From Phycisphaera sp. TMED9 (GTDB lineage: Bacteria > Planctomycetota > Phycisphaerae > Phycisphaerales > SM1A02): a DNA stretch of 64,000 nt. The notes beneath the pieces were generated by a model. The model was given only the letters and a program-made list of their open reading frames with translations. It ran no database searches and had not been told where the DNA came from. Numbering within the stretch: the first letter of the stretch is position 1; each line of letters begins with the position of its first letter. A program made the translations under genes and the position numbers. Positions 55,518 to 64,000 of the stretch are shown in pieces. Where the stretch lies: the NCBI GenBank assembly GCA_002167845.2, contig NHBO02000081.1, positions 2,177 to 66,176 on the forward strand, in the 5' to 3' direction.

Positions 55518-57919
55518 GACGAGATCCCTTCGCGGTAACTCGCGGAAATCGGCTCGGCGAGGATGGGCCATGGGATGCCGTCCGGAAGGACGATCTCGTC
55601 GTCGTATTCGAGGAGGATCTCGCCGAATCCGGAGAAGTCGGGATCGAGCGGATCCGATCCTTCGCCATCGCCGTCATCGGGTCCGAAGTACCCGATGGTG
55701 GTGTTGAAGGCGTCGGTCTGCCCGTCATAGAACAGTGGGCCTTCACCAGAAACCGGACGGAACGTCATCAGGAGGGTTCCTTTCACTGCGGCCGTACCCC
55801 GGATATCGAGAATTCCAGCGATGATCAGTCCTCGAAGATCTACGCGTGGCGTCGATTCCGGTTCCAAACCGGTCTCGTTGGTGAAACTTCCGACGTCCAC
55901 CGACCAGCCCGGCATCATGATGGAGCTCTTCTTCATCTCCGTGACCTGCTCGGTGGGCAGGGAGTTGAGGAGATCCTCGAGGTCAGCGGCATCGGGTTGG
56001 TTCTTGAGATCCGGATCATCGGGATCGGCGAAGAACCGCGAGGCGCCGGTGATCTGGACCTTGTTCCGCCAATGGGTGTACTCGCCGGGTGTGTCGCCCG
56101 CGAGCGACCCGAGAAACGTGCAGTCTTCAAAGCGAAGGTTGTTGGACAGGACCTTGGAGTCCTGTACTTCACCGAGGTCGGGGTGGCTCGAGAAGAGATC
56201 CCCGAACCGAAGTCGGATGAGGAATCCTTCGCCCGGATCCGCATCTTCCAGAGCGCCCGCGTAGTTCCAGTTCGGATCCTGGCAGAGGGTCTCGGTCTCG
56301 ACGTAGGTCACGCCGAGGAAGGTGCAGTCCTCGAAGAGGGCGTTCGTACCCACGGGAATCAATACGTCGCGGAAGGTGATCCCTCGGTAGATCGGGCGAA
56401 GATAGAGGTCGTAGGGGCTGAAACTGCCGAGGGGGGTCGTTTCGTAGCCCGGATGTTCCTCGTCGCCGGGAAGCAGCTGCTCGCCTCCTCCCGAGACTCC
56501 GGCGTCGACCTGAGACTGGAAGTCGTCGCCGCTCTCGGCGACGTCGAGGAAGTACTCGGCGCTCGAGTCGAACATGTCGGTGGTGACCACGCGGAGTTCA
56601 TCTTCGTCGAGCCCGAACGACATGGCGGCTTCGTCCGGATCGGGTCGAACGGTTCCGTGAACCACGGTTCGAACCTCCGCGCCATGAACTTCTTCCCACT
56701 CGCTTCGAGAGACCGCGAACGCGAGCCGCCCGTTGATCTTGGCGAATTGGTCCCAGGAATCCAGAACCCCGTCACGCCATCCGAGAAGATTGTCATCCGC
56801 GTCGACGACTCCGTCTTCGTTTCGGTCGGGTTTCGCATTGTCGATGAGGTGGGCCAGTTGATCGTCGATGCCGACGAATTCCTCGGTCGCACCACCTGCC
56901 AGCGTGGAGTCATACACCACGCGCCCGTCGGAATTCACGTCGAACGCTTCGAGGAAGAGGTCGAACTCGTCGACGAACTCATCTCCATCGAGATCGAGAA
57001 AGTCGTCATCGAGTTCGGAACCTTCGACCGGGTGTTCCGGCCGGAGCCGTCCGTCGTCGTCGACGTCGTGGCTCGTGACCAGGGCTTCGAACTGATCGAG
57101 ACGGACGTCGAGTGCGGGTGTGAGCCAGCGAATATCGCTTCGCATGTCGAGCGGATTTCCATTCCCGGGATTCAACTCGCCTTCGTTCTCGCCGAATCGG
57201 GTTCCCAGAGGGCCCACCACGAGGACGTTCTTTCCGATCATGATGCGATTGGGGCTGACCACCGCATATTCGATTCTCTTGTCGAGGCGAACCTCCATCG
57301 AGAGCGTTCGACGGACATCACGGTCGACGCCTTCGCTGAGAATCCGGATCGCCGGTTCGTTCGGAATCAGCTCGTAACGAAGGCGGAAGTAGGCGCCGTT
57401 CTCCTGTGAGGAGACGCGGATCGGTCTGGTGTCGAGAATTCCGGTTTCGAGATCCAGAGCGGGGAACGAAGCGTCGCCCGGTTCGATGATCTCGCTGTGA
57501 TCGCCGGCGAGATGCGCATCCCGAACCGCTTCGGCCAGGCTGGATGAGATGCTGCTCGAGACGTAACCATCCGGGGGGAGGACCTCCACATCGCCATCCG
57601 TGGACTGGTCGTAGGTTCCATTCCAGAGCGCTTCGGCATAGTCCGCGTCGATCTCTCCCTTCCACACCACGAATCGTTTCGCTTCGCGTTGCAGAATCCA
57701 GCTTCCGAAGACCAGTCCCGTCTCCGCGGCGCTCGTGGACCGACTGACTCTCAGAGAGACGTCGGCGGTCCTGACGTTGCCGGTGGCGACCACCGCCATC
57801 GCGGCGACGAGCGACCCGAAGATCACCAGAAACATCATCGAAAGAACGCTTGCGACACCGCGGCGATGAACTTGCCGGGGGCGCCACGCGGGATTGTTCG
57901 GGATTGAGTCGGACATCAT
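55514..57919 (-). CDS. Very large PilX/GspK-like protein with EF-hand-like loops
   Basis: An 801-residue protein. The N-terminal 60 residues look like PilX/GspK (basic, then SVLSMMFLVIFGSLVAAMAV, then an extended helix with AAETG). The rest is extracytoplasmic and several times the usual size. In the part at about 270-385 are four EF-hand-type acidic loops: DVDDDGRLRPEH, DLDGDEFVDEFD, DVNSDGRVVYDS and DRNEDGVVDADD. Calcium binding is inferred from the DxDxDG pattern. The C-terminal 200 residues are repeat-poor and beta-rich. A likely pilus-tip or adhesin subunit. ATGs at 57919 and 57916 are both possible. Confidence 0.82.
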   Translation of the reverse strand: MMSDSIPNNPAWRPRQVHRRGVASVLSMMFLVIFGSLVAAMAVVATGNVRTADVSLRVSRSTSAAETGLVFGSWILQREAKRFVVWKGEIDADYAEALWNGTYDQSTDGDVEVLPPDGYVSSSISSSLAEAVRDAHLAGDHSEIIEPGDASFPALDLETGILDTRPIRVSSQENGAYFRLRYELIPNEPAIRILSEGVDRDVRRTLSMEVRLDKRIEYAVVSPNRIMIGKNVLVVGPLGTRFGENEGELNPGNGNPLDMRSDIRWLTPALDVRLDQFEALVTSHDVDDDGRLRPEHPVEGSELDDDFLDLDGDEFVDEFDLFLEAFDVNSDGRVVYDSTLAGGATEEFVGIDDQLAHLIDNAKPDRNEDGVVDADDNLLGWRDGVLDSWDQFAKINGRLAFAVSRSEWEEVHGAEVRTVVHGTVRPDPDEAAMSFGLDEDELRVVTTDMFDSSAEYFLDVAESGDDFQSQVDAGVSGGGEQLLPGDEEHPGYETTPLGSFSPYDLYLRPIYRGITFRDVLIPVGTNALFEDCTFLGVTYVETETLCQDPNWNYAGALEDADPGEGFLIRLRFGDLFSSHPDLGEVQDSKVLSNNLRFEDCTFLGSLAGDTPGEYTHWRNKVQITGASRFFADPDDPDLKNQPDAADLEDLLNSLPTEQVTEMKKSSIMMPGWSVDVGSFTNETGLEPESTPRVDLRGLIIAGILDIRGTAAVKGTLLMTFRPVSGEGPLFYDGQTDAFNTTIGYFGPDDGDGEGSDPLDPDFSGFGEILLEYDDEIVLPDGIPWPILAEPISASYREGISS

Positions 57920-57955
57920 TTTCTTCCTCGCCTCACGCGCGTCTGCGATTCGAAC

Positions 57956-58501
57956 TCATCCGGGCTGGATCCAGATGAGCCTCGTGATTTCCGCGGGTTC
58001 GAGGTCGGTCGGTCCCTGGTATTCGACCACGACTTCGACTCGGATCATCTCGCTGGTTCCCTCGGGCAGGGTGACTCCGATGTCGAAGGGGTCGACGTTG
58101 GAGACCAGAATCCGTTGTGACCAGCCGGGCATCGCCTCGAACGGGGTTCTCATGGCGGTGATCGGGCCGTTCCCGAGATCGAATGAGAAGACCGCGTCGT
58201 CGAAGTCGTCGATGTCGTCCCAGTCTTCCACCAGCGATTCGTTGGGTTCCGGTCCCCAGAACTCGACGCCGGTCACCGGATCATGCGAAGGCATGTTCAG
58301 GGTGAGTTCCCGGATCTCGCCCGCGAGCCTCATCGCGTTCGCGGAATGCTGAGCCCAGTCGTTCTGGCGGTGGAAGGTCTGTTGTGCCGCGACCATCGCG
58401 AGCACGCCGGTACCGATGATCACCGTGGCGAGGGCCGATTCGATGAGCGTGAAGCCGCGGCGGCTGGCGTGGTGGGTTCGCTGGAAGCTTCGATTTCGCA
58501 T
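57956..58501 (-). CDS. Minor pseudopilin, PilV/GspI-like
   Basis: A 181-residue prepilin: leader MRNRSFQRTHHASRRG, site RG|FTLIE, helix SALATVIIGTGVLAMVAAQQ. The head is acidic (EDWDDIDDFDDAVF). The TxxIE...A.VI.GTGVLA pattern is that of PilV/GspI. It lies between the platform gene and the large PilX-like gene. Confidence 0.83.
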   Translation of the reverse strand: MRNRSFQRTHHASRRGFTLIESALATVIIGTGVLAMVAAQQTFHRQNDWAQHSANAMRLAGEIRELTLNMPSHDPVTGVEFWGPEPNESLVEDWDDIDDFDDAVFSFDLGNGPITAMRTPFEAMPGWSQRILVSNVDPFDIGVTLPEGTSEMIRVEVVVEYQGPTDLEPAEITRLIWIQPG

Positions 58502-58521
58502 GACGCGTTCCTTCCCTTCGG

Positions 58522-59745
58522 TCAACCGGAGACCAGGCTGCTCATCTTGAAGATGGGCAGGATGATCGCCATCGCGATGAAACCGACGACCGAGCCCATC
58601 AGCACGATCATCAACGGCTCGATCATGCTCGTGACGGCCTTGATCGCATCTCGAAGGACACGGTGGTAGTAGTCGCTCACTTCATCCAGGACTTCGCCGA
58701 GCTTGCCCGAGTCCTCGCCCGCCGCGACCATCTGAATCACGGATTTGGGGAGGAGCTTGGACTTGCCGAGTTGCGTCTGGATCTTTCGTCCCTGTCGCAC
58801 CGACGAATGCACCGAACGCCACATGCGTCGGAAGAGTCGATTGCCGGAGATGTCACCGGTGATGGCGAGCGTGTCGAGCATCGGCACGCCGGCGTTCAGG
58901 AGTTCGCCCATCGTGTGCAGCGAGCGGCTGATGTAGAGCGCCCGGAACATCCGCTTGGCGATCGGCATGGAAAGTTTCGCTCGATCCCACCAGAACCCGC
59001 CGAGCTCGGTTCGGACGAACATGAGGAATCCACCGATCGCGGCAACCGCCGCGATCAGAATGATCCACCAGTAACCGACCATGAAGTCGGACAGTGACAT
59101 CAGGAACTTCGTCGGTCCCGGCAGGGCCTCTTCCTTGCCTTCGAACACGCCTGCGAAGCGGGGAAGCACGAAGGTGAGAAGAAACACGGTGACTCCGATG
59201 GCCATCGTCGCGATGATCCCCGGATAGATGCTGGCTCCGACCACGAGCTTCCGAGTCTCCAGCTCCTGCTGCAGGTATGCGGCGATCCGGTCGAGCATGC
59301 GGGCGAAGGCACCGCTCATCTCGGAGGCACGGACCATGCTGAGATACAGCGGGCCGAAGAGCTTGGGGTGTTTCGAGATGGCTTCCGAGAACTGGCGCCC
59401 GCTTTCGATGTCGGCTTTGATCTCAAGCAGGATCTTCTTGAACTTCACATTCGTCGTCTGTTCGGAGATCCCTTCGAGCGCCTGGCGAATGCTGATGCCG
59501 GCGCGGATCATCACCGCGAGTTGCGTCGTGAAGTCGAGGATGTCCTTCTTGCTGGGTCCGCTCGACCAGCTGAGTTTCTCACCGAGACTGGCGAATTTCG
59601 CCGCGGATGCGGAAGGAGCCAGTTGCATCACGTGCAGGCCCTTGCCTCGGAGCATGGCGGCAGCGGTGGCGGCGTCGGCGGCGGCGACTCCGCCTGCTTC
59701 GACTCCTCCTGATCCGTTCCGAGCTTGATAGCTGTACTGGGGCAT
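58522..59745 (-). CDS. pilC: PilC/GspF-type inner-membrane platform protein (copy 2)
   Basis: A 407-residue platform protein with FTTQLAVMIRAGISIRQALE, three transmembrane segments and the C-terminal ILPIFKMSSLVSG. It is a paralogue of the protein at 29177-30406. It follows pilT by 22 bases and precedes the PilV-like gene by 20. This cluster has no PilB, so the copy at 27430 or another elsewhere must serve it. Confidence 0.93.
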   Translation of the reverse strand: MPQYSYQARNGSGGVEAGGVAAADAATAAAMLRGKGLHVMQLAPSASAAKFASLGEKLSWSSGPSKKDILDFTTQLAVMIRAGISIRQALEGISEQTTNVKFKKILLEIKADIESGRQFSEAISKHPKLFGPLYLSMVRASEMSGAFARMLDRIAAYLQQELETRKLVVGASIYPGIIATMAIGVTVFLLTFVLPRFAGVFEGKEEALPGPTKFLMSLSDFMVGYWWIILIAAVAAIGGFLMFVRTELGGFWWDRAKLSMPIAKRMFRALYISRSLHTMGELLNAGVPMLDTLAITGDISGNRLFRRMWRSVHSSVRQGRKIQTQLGKSKLLPKSVIQMVAAGEDSGKLGEVLDEVSDYYHRVLRDAIKAVTSMIEPLMIVLMGSVVGFIAMAIILPIFKMSSLVSG

Positions 59746-59767
59746 GGTTGCTGTTCCGTCCTTCGCC

Positions 59768-60823
59768 TCAGGCGGCGATCATGCGTTCAAGCTTGTCGGG
59801 ATTGGCGGATTGTGCGATGGCGTCCTCACGGCTGATCATTCCGTTGTAGAAGAGCTCCGCGATGGCGTTGTCGAGGCTGATCATTCCCAACTGTCGGTTC
59901 GTATCGATGACGTTGGGGATCTCGAACGTCCGTGCTTCGCGGATGATGTTCCGGATCGCCGGGGTGCAGAGCATGATCTCGATCGCGGGGACCATTCCGG
60001 TGCGATCGATCCGGCTGAACAGCGTCTGGCTGACCACGGCCTGGAGCGTGTTGGCGAGCATCGAACGGATCTGGTTCTGTTGCCCCGCCGGATACATGTC
60101 GATGATTCGTTCGACGGTCTGAGAGGCGTCGACGGTATGCAGGGTGGACAGGACCAGATGGCCGGTCTCCGCCGCACTGATCGCGAGCGCCGAGGTTTCG
60201 AGGTCCCGCATTTCGCCGACCAGGATGATGTCCGGATCCTGTCGGAGTGCGTGCTTGAGGCCGCTCGAGAAACTCGGCATGTCGGTGCCGAGCTGGCGTT
60301 GTTCAATGAGGCACTTGTCACTCTCGAAGACGTACTCGGTCGGGTCCTCCAAAGTGATGATGTGCTTGCGGTACCTCTCATTCATCGCTTGAAGCATCGC
60401 CGCCAACGTGGTTGACTTGCCCGAGCCGGTGTCACCGGTCACGAGCACGAGCCCTCGTGGGAGGTAGGTCAGCCGCGAGATCACTTCCGGTAGATTCAGG
60501 TCGGCGAGTGGGGGAACCGAGCACTTGATTCCTCGAAGCGCCATGCCGAGCACACCCTTCTGAAGGTGGGCGTTGACGCGGTACCTCTGAAGGCCGGCGA
60601 CTTCATAGGAGAAGTCGAGATCCATCTGCGAATCGAATGCCGCGAGTTGTGCCGGACTGAGCATCTGCTCGAGCGCCCGCCGAAGTCCATCGGGGGTGAG
60701 TGGCGGGCATTCCATCGCCTTCATCACGGTATGCACCCGAACCATCGGCGGATGACCCGCGACCAGATGGATATCGGAAGCGTCCTGTTCGAATGCTTGT
60801 CGAAGAATGTCGTTGAGATGCAT
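59768..60823 (-). CDS. pilT: PilT-type retraction ATPase
   Basis: A 351-residue hexameric ATPase with Walker A GDTGSGKST (130-138), the Asp box LRQDPDIILVGEMRD, the His box LSTLHTVDA and the retraction-ATPase signature TPAIRNIIRE. It drives pilus disassembly. The ATG at 60823 is preceded by GGTGGAG at 6 bases; an upstream in-frame GTG at 60835 is less likely. PilT shows that the machine is a dynamic type IV pilus in at least one mode, not only a secretion pseudopilus. Confidence 0.95.
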   Translation of the reverse strand: MHLNDILRQAFEQDASDIHLVAGHPPMVRVHTVMKAMECPPLTPDGLRRALEQMLSPAQLAAFDSQMDLDFSYEVAGLQRYRVNAHLQKGVLGMALRGIKCSVPPLADLNLPEVISRLTYLPRGLVLVTGDTGSGKSTTLAAMLQAMNERYRKHIITLEDPTEYVFESDKCLIEQRQLGTDMPSFSSGLKHALRQDPDIILVGEMRDLETSALAISAAETGHLVLSTLHTVDASQTVERIIDMYPAGQQNQIRSMLANTLQAVVSQTLFSRIDRTGMVPAIEIMLCTPAIRNIIREARTFEIPNVIDTNRQLGMISLDNAIAELFYNGMISREDAIAQSANPDKLERMIAA

Positions 60824-60907
60824 CAGCCACTCCACCGGAGAAAAAAAGCGATTGCTTCCTTCTGCATCGGCGGTGCGAGGGGCCGGGTTGACTTGAACCG
60901 CTCGGGT

Positions 60908-61474
60908 TTAGTCGGACGCCTCGAGGCTGGAACCCTCGGACGCGATTGCGGGTCGTGCGGCGTTTGCGGATGATGCGGGTCGAATGAGCGTGAACGATCC
61001 GGAACCCGCGAATGACTGGGTGGGGCGGCGGATCCCCGCATCGAAGAGGATCTGGCCCAGGAATCCGGAAGCCTGATATCGGACCCCGCCTTCGATGCGC
61101 CAGGAGACCGGTGCATCCAGATCGACTCGTTGAGCGAGGTCGGCGGGAATCGGAATGGATGCGGGAATCTCCATTTCGATCACTGTGCCGGGTGGAATGG
61201 TCCTCAACGCCGCCCAGCGGCCTTCGAATCGACCAAGGCCTTCCACGATCAGTGAGTACTGGAATCGCTCCAGCGGGAGATCCTTCTCGCCCGTGTTGGA
61301 GAGACGGAGGTCGATTCGGAACTCGGCGGCATCCTCGGTCCTGGAAACCGGACGGGCGGCCGTGGCTTCGACCCTGGGCGGGGATCCGCAGCCTCCGAGG
61401 AGGAGGATGGGCACCAGCAGGAGGAGCACGCGGTGGAACGGGATGAGAAGGGGACCTCGGAGGAGCATTGGCAT
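60908..61474 (-). CDS. Lipoprotein, LEA14-like
   Basis: A 188-residue protein with signal and lipobox LLLGGCGSPP. The mature part is beta-rich (FRIDLRLSNTGEKDLPLERF, WRIEGGVRYQASG) like the LEA14/WHy group, but this is a weak match. Starts at 61474 or 61468 are possible. Divergent from the propeller-like gene. Confidence 0.68.
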   Translation of the reverse strand: MPMLLRGPLLIPFHRVLLLLVPILLLGGCGSPPRVEATAARPVSRTEDAAEFRIDLRLSNTGEKDLPLERFQYSLIVEGLGRFEGRWAALRTIPPGTVIEMEIPASIPIPADLAQRVDLDAPVSWRIEGGVRYQASGFLGQILFDAGIRRPTQSFAGSGSFTLIRPASSANAARPAIASEGSSLEASD

Positions 61475-61512
61475 ACTGTACCGGGGACCGCCCGCTCGAT
61501 CTTCTTGCTCTC

Positions 61513-64000
61513 ATGCCGTACTCGGAACCGATTCCATCCTCTGCCGGCCGCCCTCGAGGGCTTCTGCGCCATCTTCCGCTGATGGCGGGCCTTCTCGGTG
61601 GCCTCCTGCTCGCGGAGGCCGGCGCGGTTCCCCAGCAGCTTGATGATCGCATCGCGGTGACGGTCGATGATTCCCCGGTCGCCACGAGATCCCTCAGTGA
61701 GGCCAGATCACAAGCCTCTGACAACCCCGCGCGGACCGCGGATCTCCTGGCCGGGCTTCTCGACGAGTACGGTCATCGCCTCGTCGCCTCTGCGGAGAAC
61801 GAGGATCTTTTTCGATCCGTTCGAGCGGAAGCGATCAGCCTGCTTCGCGCCGATCCGGGTGTCCTGGTCGCGTGGCGTCGAGACACTGAAGCTCAGGCCT
61901 TTGGATTGCTCGAACAAGAGGGAATCGAAGCCGCGTTCGACCGTCGCCCACTGACCGACGCCGGGTTGGAGGCGGGCCTTCGTCTCGCTCAGCGGTCGAT
62001 CGAGTCGGGGCGGGCCGCAGGAGCCTTGCGACTCCTTGAGGAGCTCTCGACCTGGCCCGGGGCATCGAGTGTTCGAAATCGGATTCTCCTTCTCCGCGGA
62101 CTGGCCGGAATCGACGCCGCATCGACCTCGCGACTCCCACGGAATCGTGATGAGTTTCGAGCGATCTTTCAGGAAGCGATCACGGAGCTCGCTCGGTCCG
62201 ATTCCGAGGCGGCGATTCGTCTGCAAGACATCGAATCGAGTCGCCGTGAATCAGAGGATGGGAAGATCGTCGGGACGGGTGAGCTCGAAGCGCTTCGAGA
62301 CGCCGACTGGACCCGGATCTGGGAAGAACCCCTTCCAGACACGTTGTTCAAACGCCGGTACTTCGACTCCGTGGACGGAAAGGCATTCTCCGAATCCAAT
62401 GCCGCGAGAGCCCGGGCCTCCGCTTCGAGCATGACGGCGACTCCGGTTCTGGCGGGGGATCTGGTGCTGATCAATGAAGGATTCCTTCTTCGAGGATTCG
62501 ATCGTTTCACCGGCCGAATGCGTTGGTATCGCGACTTTGGAATCTCTCGCGGGATGCGACCGAGTGGGACGCCGGGAGATCTTGGTGAAATCGTCCTTGC
62601 TGACGGTGATGGATACACCGTGATCGGGCACGCCTTCGGCGGCGGTCGAGAGGGGACCGGCGAGGTGCTTCGCTTCGATCCGGCCACGGGACGGGAACGA
62701 TGGAGAATTCGGCCTGATCGTCTCGAAAGCAATGGCATGCTGGAGGGAGCGTTCGTGTCTGGTCCGCCATTGGTGGTCGATGACATCGTGGCGCTCCCGA
62801 TCAGAAAATCGAACGCTCGTCTCGAGACCATCGAATTCGCCCTCGGCTTGGATCGCTCGACCGGAGCGTTTCGCTGGCTCCGGACGATCGCCTCCAGCGG
62901 AGGCGTTCGAATGGGAGGCGCTCGGACCTTCGCTCGTTTCGCGGAACTTGAAGGTGACATCATCATCGCCTCCGCGGCAGGCGCCGCTGCCAGGCTCGAA
63001 GCGCGTACCGGGCAGGTTCGGTGGCTTCGCCGGGGCACCGTTCCCTTGCGAGCGCCAAGAATCGCTGCGGCACCATGGGAGATCGCGGGGCCGGTGGTGC
63101 TCGATGTCGGGATCGCGACGCTCGGACCGGCCGGACTGAACTGGATGCTGCTCGACCCCGAGACCGGTGAGGAGTTGCTTCGGCGTCCGGTGGGGGCCGG
63201 GACGGTCGCCGGTGCGGTGCGGTATCTCCTGGCATGTCCGGGTCGGTCGGAGGGCCGGGATCTCCTGCTCGCCGTCGGGACCGATGTCGTGGCGATCGAC
63301 GTCGGAGTGGCGGCGTCGGAGCCGGTGTGGACGTTGGCCCGATCGGTTGCAGACGCTCGCGATTCGATTTCGACATCGGCCGCGTCGGAAATCCGGGGCC
63401 GGGTCACGGTCGTCGGAGATGCGATTCTCGTTCCGTTCCGGGACGGTCTGGCGGTTCTCGACGGCATCAGCGGCCAGTTGGTCCGACGAATCTCAATCCC
63501 GGGAGGCGGAAATCCTGCGGCGACGACGACCGGTCTCTTTGCAGCGGGAGATGATCGCCTTGTCGCGTACATGCCGATCGACGACGCGATCGCGACGCTG
63601 CGGGCGCGAGTCCGACAGTCGCCGGATTCCGTGGTGCAGGCGCTCGCGCTGCTCGAACTCGCTCAAGGTCTCGACGATCGCGAACTCATGGTGGAGGCTG
63701 CGAAGGCTGCGTCGGGCGGGCTCGCTCGTCAGGACGACCCAGCCCTGCGCACGGAATTGCTTGATCGCATCCTCGAGTCGATCGCCACCGCCGTGGATGC
63801 CACGGAGGGTGAACTCCTGCTCACGCTCGCCGATGTGGTGGCGGTGACTTCGAGTGATCGGGTGCGACGGGAACTGGCGGTCGGGGATTGGATGTCGAAG
63901 CAGGGGCGACTCGAAGATGCGATCTCGGCATGGTCCACCGTCCTCGAGGAATCAAGCCTTGCCGGCGTCGAGATTCCGATCTCCGAGGATCTCGTCGCGA
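61513..64000 (+). CDS. PQQ-propeller-like secreted protein (partial, runs off the window)
   Basis: Open frame of about 829 codons to the end of the window. The N-terminus has a hydrophobic segment (LPLMAGLLGGLLLAEAGAV) that may be a signal anchor. A helical part follows (about 50-290), then repeated propeller-like units, for example VLAGDLVLINEGFLLRGFDR with TGRMRW, FDPATGRERWRI and LEARTGQVRWLRR, as in PQQ-binding-like beta-propellers. A helical TPR-like stretch starts after about residue 690. Cofactor binding is not implied. A CATACT -10-like box lies at 61472-61477. Confidence 0.75.
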   Translation, partial: MPYSEPIPSSAGRPRGLLRHLPLMAGLLGGLLLAEAGAVPQQLDDRIAVTVDDSPVATRSLSEARSQASDNPARTADLLAGLLDEYGHRLVASAENEDLFRSVRAEAISLLRADPGVLVAWRRDTEAQAFGLLEQEGIEAAFDRRPLTDAGLEAGLRLAQRSIESGRAAGALRLLEELSTWPGASSVRNRILLLRGLAGIDAASTSRLPRNRDEFRAIFQEAITELARSDSEAAIRLQDIESSRRESEDGKIVGTGELEALRDADWTRIWEEPLPDTLFKRRYFDSVDGKAFSESNAARARASASSMTATPVLAGDLVLINEGFLLRGFDRFTGRMRWYRDFGISRGMRPSGTPGDLGEIVLADGDGYTVIGHAFGGGREGTGEVLRFDPATGRERWRIRPDRLESNGMLEGAFVSGPPLVVDDIVALPIRKSNARLETIEFALGLDRSTGAFRWLRTIASSGGVRMGGARTFARFAELEGDIIIASAAGAAARLEARTGQVRWLRRGTVPLRAPRIAAAPWEIAGPVVLDVGIATLGPAGLNWMLLDPETGEELLRRPVGAGTVAGAVRYLLACPGRSEGRDLLLAVGTDVVAIDVGVAASEPVWTLARSVADARDSISTSAASEIRGRVTVVGDAILVPFRDGLAVLDGISGQLVRRISIPGGGNPAATTTGLFAAGDDRLVAYMPIDDAIATLRARVRQSPDSVVQALALLELAQGLDDRELMVEAAKAASGGLARQDDPALRTELLDRILESIATAVDATEGELLLTLADVVAVTSSDRVRRELAVGDWMSKQGRLEDAISAWSTVLEESSLAGVEIPISEDLVA

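Overview
The window looks like chromosomal DNA of a GC-rich planctomycete, most likely of the class Phycisphaerae. This rests on four things: secreted proteins that end in dockerin-like DxNxDG...W repeats (1-240, 31090-32124), a planctomycete-type ECF sigma factor, several class III-type (FTLIE) pseudopilin genes, and many ATGA start/stop overlaps. The lineage is inferred from content, not from a marker-gene tree. I see no insertion sequence, prophage, CRISPR array or tRNA gene; the only RNA gene I can define is a tmRNA.

Layout. 1-240 is the end of a dockerin-like secreted protein, followed by a strong terminator. 580-5673 is a tripartite efflux operon (adaptor, ABC ATPase, FtsX permease, TolC-like lipoprotein). 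5698-8275 (minus) holds an ECF sigma factor with a translationally coupled partner and a DUF3592-like membrane protein. 8505-8851 (minus) is ssrA. 8981-9463 is a low-molecular-weight tyrosine phosphatase. 9488-13177 (minus) is a serine operon, DUF1015-serA-serC.

13451-30973 is one long plus-strand locus for a type IV pilus/type II secretion-like machine: two GspG-like pseudopilins behind a hairpin-rich leader, a GspH-like pseudopilin, PilM, PilN, PilO, a PilP/GspC-like protein, a secretin, a TPR protein, then a signalling block (histidine kinase, receiver, HD-GYP phosphodiesterase, STAS), then the PilB/GspE ATPase and PilC/GspF, and finally a 72-residue sigma-region-4-like protein. A second locus of the same kind, 54936-60823 (minus), carries PilT, a second PilC/GspF, and three minor pseudopilin/PilX-like genes, the largest with EF-hand-like loops. 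A further stand-alone pseudopilin-like gene lies at 32471.

The rest is mainly housekeeping: acs and alaS (minus); tpiA, secG, yicC, an APH-fold kinase and a PDZ protein (plus); adk (minus); recJ (plus); a UDPGP-family pyrophosphorylase and phoU (minus); pdxJ, dapA and a Nudix hydrolase (plus); a GlmM-like mutase (minus); a PTPS/QueD-family gene and ppk1 (plus). The window ends inside a PQQ-propeller-like secreted protein (61513 onward).

The most interesting content is the pilus/secretion locus. A complete phosphorelay-to-cyclic-di-GMP block is translationally coupled to the assembly ATPase. The two pseudopilin tails carry aspartate-rich calcium-type loops that resemble the dockerin-like tails of the putative secreted proteins nearby. 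Both the pilin leader and the pilin-pilin gap contain strong hairpins.
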